From positions 248,001 to 312,000 of the forward strand of contig NZ_JASJOU010000002.1 in NCBI RefSeq assembly GCF_030068605.1: a DNA stretch of 64,000 nucleotides, given 5' to 3'. Below the pieces are notes generated by a model. It was not told where the DNA came from. It was given only the letters and a program-made list of their open reading frames with translations, and did no database searches. Within the stretch, counting starts at the first letter, position 1, and each line of letters opens with the position of its first letter. The position numbers were made by a program, and so were the translations under genes. Shown piece after piece: positions 42,511-52,656 of this stretch. Source of the DNA: Xanthocytophaga agilis (lineage in GTDB: Bacteria; Bacteroidota; Bacteroidia; Cytophagales; 172606-1).

Positions 42511-43857
42511 TTATTGTACAATCTGGCTACTTAATCTCATTAGTTCTATCTCGCCAAGTTTGGCATTGTAAATAGCATCGATCAATCGGCTACCTGCGGC
42601 TACTGCATTACGTTGTACATCCCGAACTTCAAGAGAAGTGGTTACACCTGTTTTATAACGTTCCAATGCAATAGTAACGTTTTGTTGTGCTACTGCTACG
42701 TTTTGCCGCTCCAACTCAATCAAACGCAAACTATTGGAGTAATTGACATAAGCTACCTGTAAATCAGCCAAAACTTGTGTTTTAAGATCTTCGAATTGAA
42801 ACTCTGCATTCTGCTGAGTAATTCTGGCATTCTGAGCCTGACGATTCAGATTATTTCCATTGAAAATAGGAATAGTAGCCGTAGCCCCATAATTCACATA
42901 CATACTTCTGGTTAGGTTTGGAACTACAGACGCCCTGCTATTTTGGTAATTTCCAGTTATGCCTGTAAATACATTAACCAAAGGTAAGCGTTGGGCTCTA
43001 ACAAGTTTTGCATCCAGGTAAGCTATATTTTTATTACGTTGTGCCAGCAAAAGACTTGGATTCTGTCTTTCCACAGCAGAACGTAATTCAATTATATTCA
43101 AATTAGTATTAACCAGCATAGTATCTGTAGCTACAATAGCAACATCTGCCGGACGAATCAATAACTGATTTAAGGTTATCTTCGCATTCGTTACTAATTG
43201 CTCCTGTGTAATTAATGCAGATTGATCTGTATTGTAATCAACTTGTGCAGATAAATACTCTTGTCGAGAGCCACTTCCTACTTCATAGCGATTCTTAGCC
43301 AAACGCAGTCGTTCCTGAGAAATTTTAAGTGCATCTTCCAATACTACCCGACGTTGTTCCTGCTGAATAATATTGAAGTAAGCATTGGTTACTGATGCTA
43401 CAGTATTTTCGATGGTTATCTCTGTATTCTCACGTCCTGCTTCTCTTAGCTCTTCCAGACGTTTGTATGTAGTAGCCAATGCACCTCCCAAGATTGTCCA
43501 GTTTACATTGATACCACCTGTTAATCCCAGGTTATTTAATCCACTGAACTCCTGAACAACAGTATAGGCACTATCCCCTCTGGCTGTCTGTGCAGTCCGG
43601 TATTGTTCTTGTTTATAGAAACCATTATAAGTATTACTAGTCTGCAAAGTTCCATTTACAACAGGCAAATAACCAGCATTTCCAATGGTGTAATCGTTCT
43701 CGGCAATTCGTTGCTGATTTCGTATTACTTTGATAGAATAATTGTTTTGCAAAGCAATGTCTACAGCTTGTTGCAATGTCAATGCTTCCTGTGCGATAGC
43801 CAATGAAGGAAAAACACATATCGCCAGGATGATATATAAACAAAGAGAATTCTTCAC
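42511..43857 (-). CDS. TolC family outer membrane efflux protein
   Basis: From a GTG start at 43857 the protein is 448 residues with a standard signal peptide (MKNSLCLYIILAICVFPSLAIAQ without the last residues cut); the frame opens only at a TTG (43884) further up, giving an odd N-terminus. Two outer-membrane-factor repeats are visible: LTLQQAVDIALQNNYSIKV and RLAKNRYEVGSGSRQEYLSA, then IALERYKTGVTTSLEVRDVQ. It forms the outer channel of the efflux pump encoded just upstream. It is the last gene of a three-gene operon. Confidence 0.92.
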   Translation of the reverse strand: MKNSLCLYIILAICVFPSLAIAQEALTLQQAVDIALQNNYSIKVIRNQQRIAENDYTIGNAGYLPVVNGTLQTSNTYNGFYKQEQYRTAQTARGDSAYTVVQEFSGLNNLGLTGGINVNWTILGGALATTYKRLEELREAGRENTEITIENTVASVTNAYFNIIQQEQRRVVLEDALKISQERLRLAKNRYEVGSGSRQEYLSAQVDYNTDQSALITQEQLVTNAKITLNQLLIRPADVAIVATDTMLVNTNLNIIELRSAVERQNPSLLLAQRNKNIAYLDAKLVRAQRLPLVNVFTGITGNYQNSRASVVPNLTRSMYVNYGATATIPIFNGNNLNRQAQNARITQQNAEFQFEDLKTQVLADLQVAYVNYSNSLRLIELERQNVAVAQQNVTIALERYKTGVTTSLEVRDVQRNAVAAGSRLIDAIYNAKLGEIELMRLSSQIVQ

Positions 43858-43950
43858 TTTTAAAATAACACTAAAATGAGTCAAAAATTGTATAGTTTGA
43901 ATGGAAGAGACATCTTCTACTTATATTGTACAGACAAATTTCCTTTATCA

Positions 43951-46900
43951 TCACTCAGCAGGCACAACGTGTTTGTGCTCTTCCTCTTCTGAATGTACCG
44001 TTTGCTTACGTGAAAAATAAGAATAAATAGCAGGAATCACATACAATGTTAACATCAATGAAAACATAATTCCCCCTACAATTACAATTCCCAAAGGAAT
44101 ACGACTTTTTGATGCTGCTCCTAATGATAATGCAATAGGTAATGCACCAAATGCAGTTACCAGACTCGTCATCAGAATAGGTCTTAACCGCATCGCCGCA
44201 GCCTCCACAGCTGCTTCCATTCTCGGCAAACCTTCTTTTCTTTTTTCATTTGCAAATTCTACGATCAAGATACCGTTTTTGGTTACCAGACCTATCAGCA
44301 TAATAATACCGATCTGTGAAAATATATTTAGTGTCTGATTAAAAATCCAAAGCGAAAACAATGCCCCGGCAAAGGCGAGAGGAACAGTTACCATGATAAT
44401 AAAAGGATCTGTAAAACTCTCGAACTGAGCAGCTAGAATCAGATAGATTAAGGCTAAAGCCAGTATCAAAGCAAAACTGGTATTAGATGTACTCTCCGCG
44501 AAGTCGCGTGAAGGTCCTGATAAATCTGTACTAAAACTGTCATCCAAGGTTCTCTCAGCTATAGCCTGCATGGCTTTAATACCATCTCCAAGCGTTTTAC
44601 CAGGAGCAAGAGAAGCAGAAACAGTAGCAGACTTAAACCGATTAAAGTGAAATATCTGTGGAGGATTAGAAGTTTCTTCCATCTGTACCAGATTATCCAG
44701 TTGAATCAGATCACCCCGATTACTCCGCACATAAAACGACTTCAGATCCAATGGGGCATCACGATCGGCGCGTTCTACCTGTCCAATTACCTGATACTGT
44801 TTACCATTCATCAGAAAATAGCCAAATCTCCTATTACTGAGTGCCAGTTGTAAAGTATTGGATACGTCCAATACAGATACTCCCAACTCTGTTGCTTTCA
44901 GCCGATCAATCGTAACATATAACTCCGGACGGTTGAATTTAAGGTTTGCATCTGAAATCTGAAACGTAGGATCTTTCTGTACTTCCTCCATAAACTTGGG
45001 CAACCGTTCCTTCATCTTCTCAAAGTTCAGGTTCTGGATTACAAACTGAACAGGTAAAGAGGTTCCTCCAAATCCTATTTGTATGGTTTGCTCCTGCGTT
45101 GGGAATGCCCTTGCCTGATTAAACCGACGCATATTTTGATTGAGGTAATCAACAACTTCCTGCTGTGTACGTCCATTAGGACCCCGATCCTGTGGATCTT
45201 TTAACAATACTGTTACAAAGCCATTATTAACAGGAGCACTTGATCCGCGACTGGGGGCGGTAATCCCAAAGACCATCTTCTCTTCCGGAATAGAGTCCAT
45301 CACAAATTGAGAGATATCGGTAATAAAGCGTTCTGTACTTTCATAACTTGCACCCTCGGGCAAGGTAACAGAAATCCGTGTTAAGCTTCTGTCTTCTAAA
45401 GGTGCTAATTCAGATTGAAGGTTAGACCCAATGAAGTAAATAGCCACAAAGCAAATACCAATAATAACAAAAGACCACCAGCGAACCTGCATGAACTTTT
45501 CCAGCGAAGACCGATATGACTGATCCATCCATTGAAAGAAAGGCTCTGTTTTACGATAAAACCAGGTAGGTTTGCTATGATCACTTGCCAGGCGTACACT
45601 CAATACAGGTGTAAGTGACAAAGAGACAAAGGCAGAAATCAACACAGCTGCAGCTACTACTATTCCAAACTCGCGGAATAAACTACCTACAAACCCTTGA
45701 AGGAATATAATAGGTAAGAATACCACAGCCAATGTTATACTGGTAGAAATAACAGCAAAAAATATTTCTTCAGAACCTTCTTTAGCTGCCTGATACCGGT
45801 TTTTTCCCTGCTCCAGCTTTTTAAAGATATTTTCAGTTACCACAATCCCATCATCTACCACTAATCCCGTTGCCAGTACTATCCCCAGCAATGTCAAGAC
45901 ATTGATAGAAAATCCGAAGATATACATGATGAAGAATGTTCCTATCAACGAAACCGGAATATCAATCAATGGCCGTATAGCTATAAGCCAGTCCCTAAAG
46001 AAAAAGTAAATGACAATCACCACCAGCACAAAAGAAATGATCAGCGTTTCTTCTACTTCTTCAATTGCTTTCTTAACAAATCGCGACTTATCAACTCCTA
46101 TATCTATAATCATATCAGGAGGTAATTCTTTCTTTATTTCGTCCAGACGCTTATAAATCTCACCGGCAATTTCAATATAATTAGCTCCCGGTTGTGGAAT
46201 CACAACCATGGATATATTGGTAGCATTATTCCGCATCGCCCCTGTTTCTTCATTCTCAGATCCCAGTTCTGCAGTTCCAATATCTTTAAAGCGAATCACC
46301 TGGTTGGCAGTCTGTTGTATAATCAGATTGTTAAATTCATCCTCAGTAGTAAGACGTCCATAACTTTTTACGGTTAGCTCTGTTTGGTTTCCATATACTT
46401 TTCCACCAGGCAATTCTACATTTTCCCGATTCAAAGCAGCTTGTACATCTTGTATGGTTAACCGATAGGCAGCCAGCTTTACCGGATTTATCCAGAGCCG
46501 CATGGAATATCTTTTTAGTCCGAATGCATTTACCTGACTCACACCTTTTACTGTTTGAAGTCGTTCCTGAAGAATATTCTCTACATAATCTGAAAGTTGA
46601 TTTACATTTCGGGTTGTACTCTGTACAGGAATAAACATAATAGGATCACCATTGGCATCAGCCTTGGCAACAACTGGCGGTGCATCAATATCCTGAGGTA
46701 GGTTTCGTGTAGCCTGAGATACTTTATCACGCACATCATTGGCTGCTTGTTCCAGATCAACATCCAGTGTAAATTCAACCGTGATCTGGCTCGATCCCAA
46801 TGAACTCGTAGATGAAATGTTACGAATACCCTGAATGCCATTGATAGATTTTTCGAGAGGCTCTGTAATCTGAGACTCTATAATGTCCGGATTGGCACCT

Positions 46901-47055
46901 GTATAGGATGTACTTACAGTAATAACCGGTGGGTCAATGGCAGGATATTCACGAACACCCAGATATGTATAGCCAATGCCCCCAAAAACTATGATAAGCA
47001 CTGACATAACTACTGCCAGCACCGGACGTTTTAAACTAAGTGAGGGTAAACTCAT
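43951..47055 (-). CDS. RND efflux pump inner membrane transporter (HAE1/AcrB type)
   Basis: The 1034-residue protein has the full two-repeat RND layout: TM1 near residue 11, a periplasmic porter domain (PVITVSTSYTGANPDIIES), TM4 with the proton-relay acids in GLVVDDGIVVTENIFKKLEQG, and the second half with GLVTKNGILIVEFANEKRKEG carrying the essential Lys. PMFIPV-like and FGLKRYSMRLWINP segments fit multidrug pumps rather than heavy-metal pumps. It exports drugs, detergents or other amphiphiles. The adaptor gene is 123 nt upstream and the TolC gene 93 nt downstream. Confidence 0.95.
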   Translation of the reverse strand: MSLPSLSLKRPVLAVVMSVLIIVFGGIGYTYLGVREYPAIDPPVITVSTSYTGANPDIIESQITEPLEKSINGIQGIRNISSTSSLGSSQITVEFTLDVDLEQAANDVRDKVSQATRNLPQDIDAPPVVAKADANGDPIMFIPVQSTTRNVNQLSDYVENILQERLQTVKGVSQVNAFGLKRYSMRLWINPVKLAAYRLTIQDVQAALNRENVELPGGKVYGNQTELTVKSYGRLTTEDEFNNLIIQQTANQVIRFKDIGTAELGSENEETGAMRNNATNISMVVIPQPGANYIEIAGEIYKRLDEIKKELPPDMIIDIGVDKSRFVKKAIEEVEETLIISFVLVVIVIYFFFRDWLIAIRPLIDIPVSLIGTFFIMYIFGFSINVLTLLGIVLATGLVVDDGIVVTENIFKKLEQGKNRYQAAKEGSEEIFFAVISTSITLAVVFLPIIFLQGFVGSLFREFGIVVAAAVLISAFVSLSLTPVLSVRLASDHSKPTWFYRKTEPFFQWMDQSYRSSLEKFMQVRWWSFVIIGICFVAIYFIGSNLQSELAPLEDRSLTRISVTLPEGASYESTERFITDISQFVMDSIPEEKMVFGITAPSRGSSAPVNNGFVTVLLKDPQDRGPNGRTQQEVVDYLNQNMRRFNQARAFPTQEQTIQIGFGGTSLPVQFVIQNLNFEKMKERLPKFMEEVQKDPTFQISDANLKFNRPELYVTIDRLKATELGVSVLDVSNTLQLALSNRRFGYFLMNGKQYQVIGQVERADRDAPLDLKSFYVRSNRGDLIQLDNLVQMEETSNPPQIFHFNRFKSATVSASLAPGKTLGDGIKAMQAIAERTLDDSFSTDLSGPSRDFAESTSNTSFALILALALIYLILAAQFESFTDPFIIMVTVPLAFAGALFSLWIFNQTLNIFSQIGIIMLIGLVTKNGILIVEFANEKRKEGLPRMEAAVEAAAMRLRPILMTSLVTAFGALPIALSLGAASKSRIPLGIVIVGGIMFSLMLTLYVIPAIYSYFSRKQTVHSEEEEHKHVVPAE

Positions 47056-47178
47056 AGTCTACTACTAAATTAAAGAATGCGGAAAGGAAAATACCCTAAT
47101 AAAATTTTTCAACGAGCCAACAGATGCACAAAGGCATATGTACCAGAATCTCAGCGTTTGCAGCCCAAGACGAATCAA

Positions 47179-48234
47179 CTACTCTTCAACCTTTGTAAAT
47201 TTAAGACTCTGATCAGGTTTAACAAACAATAGGCCTGTTGTGATTACTGTATCACCAGCAGCTAACCCCTGAGTTACCTGTATATTACTCTCATCCCGTA
47301 ATCCAGTAACCACATCCTGAAAAATAGCTTTGCCATTTTTAGAAATAACTACTTTTTTGCCACGAGTCTGAGGAATGATTGCCTGTGTAGGAATGACTAC
47401 AGCAGTTATATTCTCAACATCCAGATTAACTTTTGCAAAAGCACCTGGATGTAGCTTGGCGGATGGATTACTCACTAACGCCCTGATTTTTAAGCTGCGT
47501 GTAGCCTGATCAATATCAGGTTCTATCGCATAAATCTTTCCGGAAAAGTTTTCACCAAACCCATCTACAGCAAAAGCAACCTTATCTCCTTCTGCAATAG
47601 AAACAGCATATTTTTCAGGGACAAAGAAATCTATTTTTAATGGATTAATCTGCTGTAACTTGGTGATTAAAGTTGAAGGAGTAATATAGGCACCCAAACT
47701 AACATTTCTCAAACCAATAACTCCGCGAAATGGAGCTCGTACTTCAGTCTTTTCAATTTGAGCCTTTATCAGGTCTATATCTGATAAAATCGTATTTAGT
47801 GTAGTGGTTGTTAAATCATAGTCCTGCTGACTGATATTATCAGCATTTAACAACTTTTTGCTACGTTCTACAATTTTTTCCTGATTTTCCTTCTGTACCT
47901 GAAGCTTTCTAAGTTGTGCTTTTAAATCGGCATCGTACAGTTTTACTAGCAGCGTACCAGCCGCTACTTCCCGACCCTCATTAATATTTAGCGAAATAAT
48001 TCTTCCGGAGACTTCCGGGTGTATTTCGATCTGTTCAGCAGGCATCAATGTACCACTGGCTACCAGATTATTGGTAAGGCTTTTAGATTTAGCAACAAAT
48101 CCCTGTATGGCAATTTCCTGAGGCTGACCAGAAGTATTCCCTACAACAGCATGAGATTTCGTAAATATCTTATTATAGTATATAACACCCCCCAATGCTA
48201 ACATGACAAGCGCAACAGGAATCCAAAATTTCAT
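47179..48234 (-). CDS. RND efflux periplasmic adaptor (HlyD family)
   Basis: The 351-residue protein has an N-terminal membrane anchor, a lipoyl-like half-motif (IEIHPEVSGRIISLNINEGREVAAGTLLVKL), an alpha-hairpin coiled coil (about 110-160) and the second lipoyl half (ETEVRAPFRGVIGLRNVSLGAYI without the first residues), then beta-barrel and membrane-proximal domains (VVIPTQAIIPQTRGKKVV). It joins the pump to the TolC channel. It is the first gene of the operon; no repressor gene is next to it. Confidence 0.95.
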   Translation of the reverse strand: MKFWIPVALVMLALGGVIYYNKIFTKSHAVVGNTSGQPQEIAIQGFVAKSKSLTNNLVASGTLMPAEQIEIHPEVSGRIISLNINEGREVAAGTLLVKLYDADLKAQLRKLQVQKENQEKIVERSKKLLNADNISQQDYDLTTTTLNTILSDIDLIKAQIEKTEVRAPFRGVIGLRNVSLGAYITPSTLITKLQQINPLKIDFFVPEKYAVSIAEGDKVAFAVDGFGENFSGKIYAIEPDIDQATRSLKIRALVSNPSAKLHPGAFAKVNLDVENITAVVIPTQAIIPQTRGKKVVISKNGKAIFQDVVTGLRDESNIQVTQGLAAGDTVITTGLLFVKPDQSLKFTKVEE

Positions 48235-48480
48235 AATGCGTTAATAAACAAAAGCGGAAATTAGAGAAATATAAATTTTAAAAGTGGTTTGGCTGGTAAA
48301 GAAGCAGACATTCAACTATTTGCCAAGATGCAATTATTTACCAAAAACAGTGAATAGAACTACAAAATAAGCGTATTTCTATCGAACAGTGGTAGAATGG
48401 TATTACCAATGGTTTAAATCAATGATAAACGGAAAGTCGGATTATATATAGAGTAATTCATTGCACAATACACAAAAAAA

Positions 48481-48513
48481 TAAAAGCATTTCTACTTAGA
48501 AGAAATGCTTTTA
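48481..48513 (-). terminator. terminator of the DUF4468 gene
   Basis: Perfect 13-bp arms (48481-48493 and 48501-48513), T-rich on the minus strand, 37 nt after the stop codon. The rest of the 48235-48549 gap is the upstream region of the efflux operon, with no clear consensus promoter. Confidence 0.88.
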
Positions 48514-48549
48514 GTGAATTTTCAGCAAGCCGATTACCTATCTGAAATA

Positions 48550-49263
48550 TTATTTTTTAGTTTTACTTCCAGCTTTCTTCTTGGTAGAAGAAACTGTTTT
48601 AGGCTTATTTTTCAAAGGATCTTCGGCTTTGGACGGTACTAGTGTTTTAATATCGGCATTGTGAAGTTCTTCCAAAGGTATTTCAGCATCTCGTTGAGAT
48701 ACAATTTGTCCAAACTGATCTGATTCTTTCTGCATGCTAGCTCGAAGACTACCTACCATCGGATATATATGGTCTTTTACGGTTACCTTCATTTCTTCCC
48801 ACACCATATTATGCCAGTCTTTATCAGCCATAGGACGATAGGGATATTTAGGAGCGGTAGTGATAGTGTTGAAAGTAAGACGTCCCTGATGCACGAAGTC
48901 TGTGAACTCATAGATATAATATCCTTCATGCACAAAAATGCGAACCATAAAATAAATTTTACCTTTTACATAATCGTTGCCTGCAGCAATTTTACTCTGA
49001 AAAGGTATTTTTGAGGTTCCTGTAAAGCGTCCATATCGTTTATTGGCTTCTTCAAAGAAATTAATGTCTGTTTTAGTTTGCTCATTAAACCAGTTCCAGG
49101 CACGTGCATATAATTCCTCCTGAGGAACGTTTGTCATTCGTACAGTATCTGAAAAAGTATACTTTGGGTACTGCAGAATTTTCTGCATGGTCACGGCTGA
49201 CTGGCCAAATGAAAGAACGTAGGTGTAGAGAATAAAGCCAAAGGCAGTTAAAAATTTTTTCAT
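48550..49263 (-). CDS. DUF4468 domain-containing secreted protein
   Basis: The 237-residue protein has a signal peptide (to about residue 20, SFGQS). The central part matches the DUF4468 TBP-like fold: ELYARAWNWFNEQ, then FTGTSKIPFQ, KGKIYFMVRIFVHEGYYIYEFTDF. The C-terminal 40 residues are lysine-rich and low complexity. It probably acts in the periplasm; the role is unknown. It is a single gene. Confidence 0.85.
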   Translation of the reverse strand: MKKFLTAFGFILYTYVLSFGQSAVTMQKILQYPKYTFSDTVRMTNVPQEELYARAWNWFNEQTKTDINFFEEANKRYGRFTGTSKIPFQSKIAAGNDYVKGKIYFMVRIFVHEGYYIYEFTDFVHQGRLTFNTITTAPKYPYRPMADKDWHNMVWEEMKVTVKDHIYPMVGSLRASMQKESDQFGQIVSQRDAEIPLEELHNADIKTLVPSKAEDPLKNKPKTVSSTKKKAGSKTKK

Positions 49264-49811
49264 AGCGAAGGAGTTGCTTCTCCAAGAGCATTTAAAGGTT
49301 GTATGGAAATTGAGTGTTCAATAGAAAACTAACTTATTTCACCCTTGCCTCACTTTGATCTTGTATTCAAAGCTCTTAATATCTTACAATGTATAAAATA
49401 AGTAATGATTTATTGGGTACAATCATTTATTCACTTCGTAAGAGAATTGTAAGCGCTTTTTGGGTAAATTTTATAACAAAAATGCATAGTATCTCTTTTC
49501 TGCTCCTGAGTATGATTACAAACATACAACTAAAAGACTTTACTTAAATAGTAAAAACAGTGTAAAAACTTACATAAGCTTATTTTTATCGAATTATTTT
49601 GCTGAGTTACCTTCTATCCAATCAGCTTATACGAATACAAGTAAAGTAATACACAAATCTTTTTTTACTTCTTTCAGAAGAATACAACAAACATTGGCTT
49701 GGCTTTGCACAAAAATGATTTACTTCGCATCGAACTTTTGCGCATTTAATTTGCGTTCAGCGTTTACTGTCTCGTCCCTACTAGATGGTAAACCGAAACC
49801 ATCCGACTACT
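49264..49811. other. about 550-bp divergent intergenic region
   Basis: It holds the upstream regions of the divergent DUF4468 and DedA genes. CTTACAAT (49383-49390) and ATTGTAAG (49446-49453) enclose a nested stem AATGATT/AATCATT (49404-49427). No gene or full-consensus promoter was seen. TAATTTG at 49747-49753 is a near -7 element for dedA. Confidence 0.4.
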
Positions 49812-50447
49812 ATGAATTCAATTTGGGATTTTTTCCAGGTACTACTCGATTCAAAAGAAATTATTAACTATGGAGGTCTTGTACTGGTTACATTGATCAT
49901 CTTTGCTGAAAATGGCCTTTTCTTCGCCTTTTTTCTGCCTGGCGATTATCTCTTATTTCTGACAGGCCTTTTCTGTTCTACTAAAGCCATTGATTTTCCT
50001 ATCTATATCGTTGTTATATGTATTGTCATTGCAGCCATAATAGGTAGTTATGTAGGCTTCTTTTTCGGAAGAGCACTGGGCAAAGGACTGGAAACCCGGC
50101 CAGATTCTCTTTTCTTTAAACGTAAAAATCTGGATAAATCCAGACAATTCTTTGCCAGACATGGTGGCAGAGCACTTATCATAGCCCGCTTCATGCCTGT
50201 TCTTCGGACCTTCTCCCCTATTATTGCAGGTACGATTCAGATGCCGATTCAGTCTTTTTCAATCTATAACATCATTGGTGGTACCGTGTGGGGAACAACT
50301 CTTCCACTGGCAGGATACTTTCTGGGTCAGTCGTTTCCTCAAATCATCAATTATGTCCACTACATTATTATTTTCTTTCTTGCTATTACCACTTTTGCCG
50401 TTATCCGGACCTGGTTTTCAGTCAGAAAAGATACCAGTGGTCAATAG
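49812..50447 (+). CDS. DedA family membrane protein
   Basis: The 211-residue protein (220 if the in-frame ATG at 49785 is used) has the DedA/SNARE-associated fold: AENGLFFAFFLPGDYLLFLTG, IGSYVGFFFGRALGKG and the FARHGGRALIIARFMPVLRTFSPIIAG motif with the key Arg residues of this family. DedA proteins help recycle undecaprenyl phosphate or phospholipids across the inner membrane. About five hydrophobic segments are seen. The ATG at 49812 fits the family N-terminus better, but this is a mild preference. Confidence 0.92.
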   Translation: MNSIWDFFQVLLDSKEIINYGGLVLVTLIIFAENGLFFAFFLPGDYLLFLTGLFCSTKAIDFPIYIVVICIVIAAIIGSYVGFFFGRALGKGLETRPDSLFFKRKNLDKSRQFFARHGGRALIIARFMPVLRTFSPIIAGTIQMPIQSFSIYNIIGGTVWGTTLPLAGYFLGQSFPQIINYVHYIIIFFLAITTFAVIRTWFSVRKDTSGQ

Positions 50448-50536
50448 TGCAGCATAGAAAGACCCACTGAGCCTTGGAGTGTAAAGGGTATTTTTCTATC
50501 TTTAGGTTTCTCCCCAACCAAAACCATTCAAAACCT

Positions 50537-51538
50537 ATGATGAAACATTCCCTTTACACATCTGTAAGGTCCATTCTCTGCCTTTGTTTTTTCCTGACGC
50601 TTCTTTCAGCAACTGCACAAAGTGAAAAATCACGTGCATTGACACTGGATGAATACAAGAAGGCAAAAACCTTTGAGATAAAGGACCTGGAAAGCGATAC
50701 TTATGTAAAGTTTGAAAATGCCTATGTGCTGGATCGGTTTGAGATGAAGCCCCCCTATGTATTTAAATACAGTGATGGCATTGAACGCCGTGTATACCTC
50801 TACCGCCTGCTGGATAATAAATCCAAACAATCACTGGGGATGGTAGCTATCTATTATACACCTGGAAATGGTAAAAAATTCAATGTGTGTATACCATCTC
50901 CGGAATCAGACAAGAATGTATGGGCTCTTTATATTGATGACTTAAAAGATTATAACAAAGTAGAATCAGCATTTGGATCGGCGTTTGCTTATGTTATGTC
51001 ACGCGAAATGAGCACACTGGCAACAGGTAGCAGTGGTGCATCTACAACTGGTAATAAAACAGATTATGATGTTTGTTTCCCTGCCAATGCACTGGTAACG
51101 TTAGCCAATGGTCAAACCAAACAAATCTCTGAGATAAAAGTAGGTGAGGCTATCGCTTCCTATAATAAAGAGGCTAACAAACTGGAGACTGCAATTGTAC
51201 AGGAGATTCAGATCCATGAAGGAAAAGGTTATCCGGTTCAGACTTTATTTGGAGCTAATGAAACTGTTACAGCTTCTACCCAACAACATGTTTCTCAGAT
51301 CACTAAAATTCAGGCAACACCTAACCATCCGATATTGACTCAGAATGGTCGCAAAGCTATGAATGAGATCCAATCAGGTGATAGTATCTATGTATTTGAC
51401 TCTGCAACTGGTGAATTTATTACGTTTAAAGTATATACACCTTTTACACATTCTGAAGAAACTGCAACCAAAGTATATAACCTGGTAACAGATAAAGGCA
51501 ACTATCTCATCAATGGAGCTACTGTTCTGGACAAATAA
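50537..51538 (+). CDS. secreted protein with C-terminal Hint (hedgehog/intein) domain
   Basis: From the ATG at 50537 the protein is 333 residues with a signal peptide (to about residue 28, SATAQ). Residues 30-175 are an unassigned domain ending in a Gly/Ser/Thr linker (LATGSSGASTTG). The Hint domain begins at Cys180 (DVCFPANALVTLANGQTKQI), has the B-block TPNHPILT (261-268) and ends with VYNLVTDKGNYLINGATVL. Hint folds cut or splice the chain by an N-S acyl shift at that Cys. The usual terminal His-Asn is absent, so splicing is unlikely and cleavage is possible. The gene ends right after the domain. Confidence 0.8.
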   Translation: MMKHSLYTSVRSILCLCFFLTLLSATAQSEKSRALTLDEYKKAKTFEIKDLESDTYVKFENAYVLDRFEMKPPYVFKYSDGIERRVYLYRLLDNKSKQSLGMVAIYYTPGNGKKFNVCIPSPESDKNVWALYIDDLKDYNKVESAFGSAFAYVMSREMSTLATGSSGASTTGNKTDYDVCFPANALVTLANGQTKQISEIKVGEAIASYNKEANKLETAIVQEIQIHEGKGYPVQTLFGANETVTASTQQHVSQITKIQATPNHPILTQNGRKAMNEIQSGDSIYVFDSATGEFITFKVYTPFTHSEETATKVYNLVTDKGNYLINGATVLDK

Positions 51539-51695
51539 TTACTTAACGAACTCACTACAACCTAATTAGTCCCATGCACAGTACATGGGATTTTCTTTTT
51601 TGAGAAATCCGGTCCATTCCAGGTATCGTATATATGAGCGAACACTTCTTACAAAATATGTGTTATTGAATATGATGATAACAACATCTTTTCTT

Positions 51696-52355
51696 ATGCA
51701 AAGACCTTTGATATTCACCCTTTTCGCAGGGATTTGCCTGCTGTCCTGTGCTCAGAGTCAGCAGAAGAAAGTTCCTCAAATGCAATCTAAACCTGTTCAA
51801 ATGACAACCAACGTAGCTAAAACAGATACAGCCACCTTTGGTACCGGATGTTTCTGGTGTACTGAAGCCATTTTCCAACAAGTAGATGGTGTTCTTTCTG
51901 TAGCTTCCGGATATTCCGGAGGCCAAGTAGAGAACCCGACCTATAAACAAGTATGTACAGGTTCCACTGGTCATGCTGAGGTAATTCAGGTTACCTATGA
52001 CCCTGCAAAGGTCTCTTATCCGGAATTACTGGAAGTCTTCTGGAGTACTCATGACCCAACCACTCTTAACAGACAGGGAGCCGATGTGGGTACACAATAC
52101 CGGTCTGCGATTTTCTATCACAACGCTGAACAAAAACAACTTGCTGAGAAATATAAAAAAGAATTGGATGCCTCTAAAGCGTTTGATGACCCAATTGTAA
52201 CTGAGATTACTCCGTTTTCTAAGTTTTATAAAGCAGAGGATTATCATCAGAATTATTACAATCAGAATGGTGACCAACCTTATTGCAGAATGGTAATCCG
52301 TCCGAAAATAGAAAAATTCAAGAAGGTGTTTAGTCAAAAACTAAAACACTCATAG
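51696..52355 (+). CDS. msrA: peptide methionine sulfoxide reductase MsrA, lipoprotein form
   Basis: From ATG 51696 the protein is 219 residues with lipobox ICLLSC (lipid Cys18). Catalytic Cys52 lies in [42 protein letters not shown] and [22 protein letters not shown] are family blocks, and EDYHQNYY follows. It reduces S-methionine sulfoxide in periplasmic or outer-membrane proteins rather than in the cytoplasm. ATGs at 51672 and 51675 are alternatives. No msrB is adjacent. Confidence 0.93.
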   Translation: MQRPLIFTLFAGICLLSCAQSQQKKVPQMQSKPVQMTTNVAKTDTATFGTGCFWCTEAIFQQVDGVLSVASGYSGGQVENPTYKQVCTGSTGHAEVIQVTYDPAKVSYPELLEVFWSTHDPTTLNRQGADVGTQYRSAIFYHNAEQKQLAEKYKKELDASKAFDDPIVTEITPFSKFYKAEDYHQNYYNQNGDQPYCRMVIRPKIEKFKKVFSQKLKHS

Positions 52356-52360
52356 ATAAT

Positions 52361-52416
52361 ATATTGCCAATAAAAAAGCACCACAGGGATCTGTGGTGCT
52401 TTTTTATTGGCAATAT
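52361..52416 (+). terminator. long hairpin terminator of msrA
   Basis: Perfect 25-bp arms (52361-52385 and 52392-52416) with a GC-rich top and A/T-rich base, directly after the stop codon. Confidence 0.92.
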
Positions 52417-52656
52417 TCCTGATCAGCATCCGACTATTTCTCAATTATGACCTAAACTCCAGTCATCAGCCAAAATAAACTAAATTCAGGTCAACAAAGA
52501 AAGTGACAATTATTCGAATAGTTGAGAGAAGTGATCGGTATTCCGGTCACAGGCAAAAACGATTTGAATAACGGTCACTTTGTATTTTAGTCAGTGTATC
52601 CATTGCCTTGATTTTTTATTCGCACATGATTTCTTATAACATTGCCTATCAAAAAA
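52417..52656. other. 240-bp region between msrA terminator and TPR gene
   Basis: No gene is seen. CGGTCAC occurs twice in the same direction (52544-52550 and 52572-52578), 28 bp apart, with no evident promoter role because both flanking genes end here. Confidence 0.35.
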
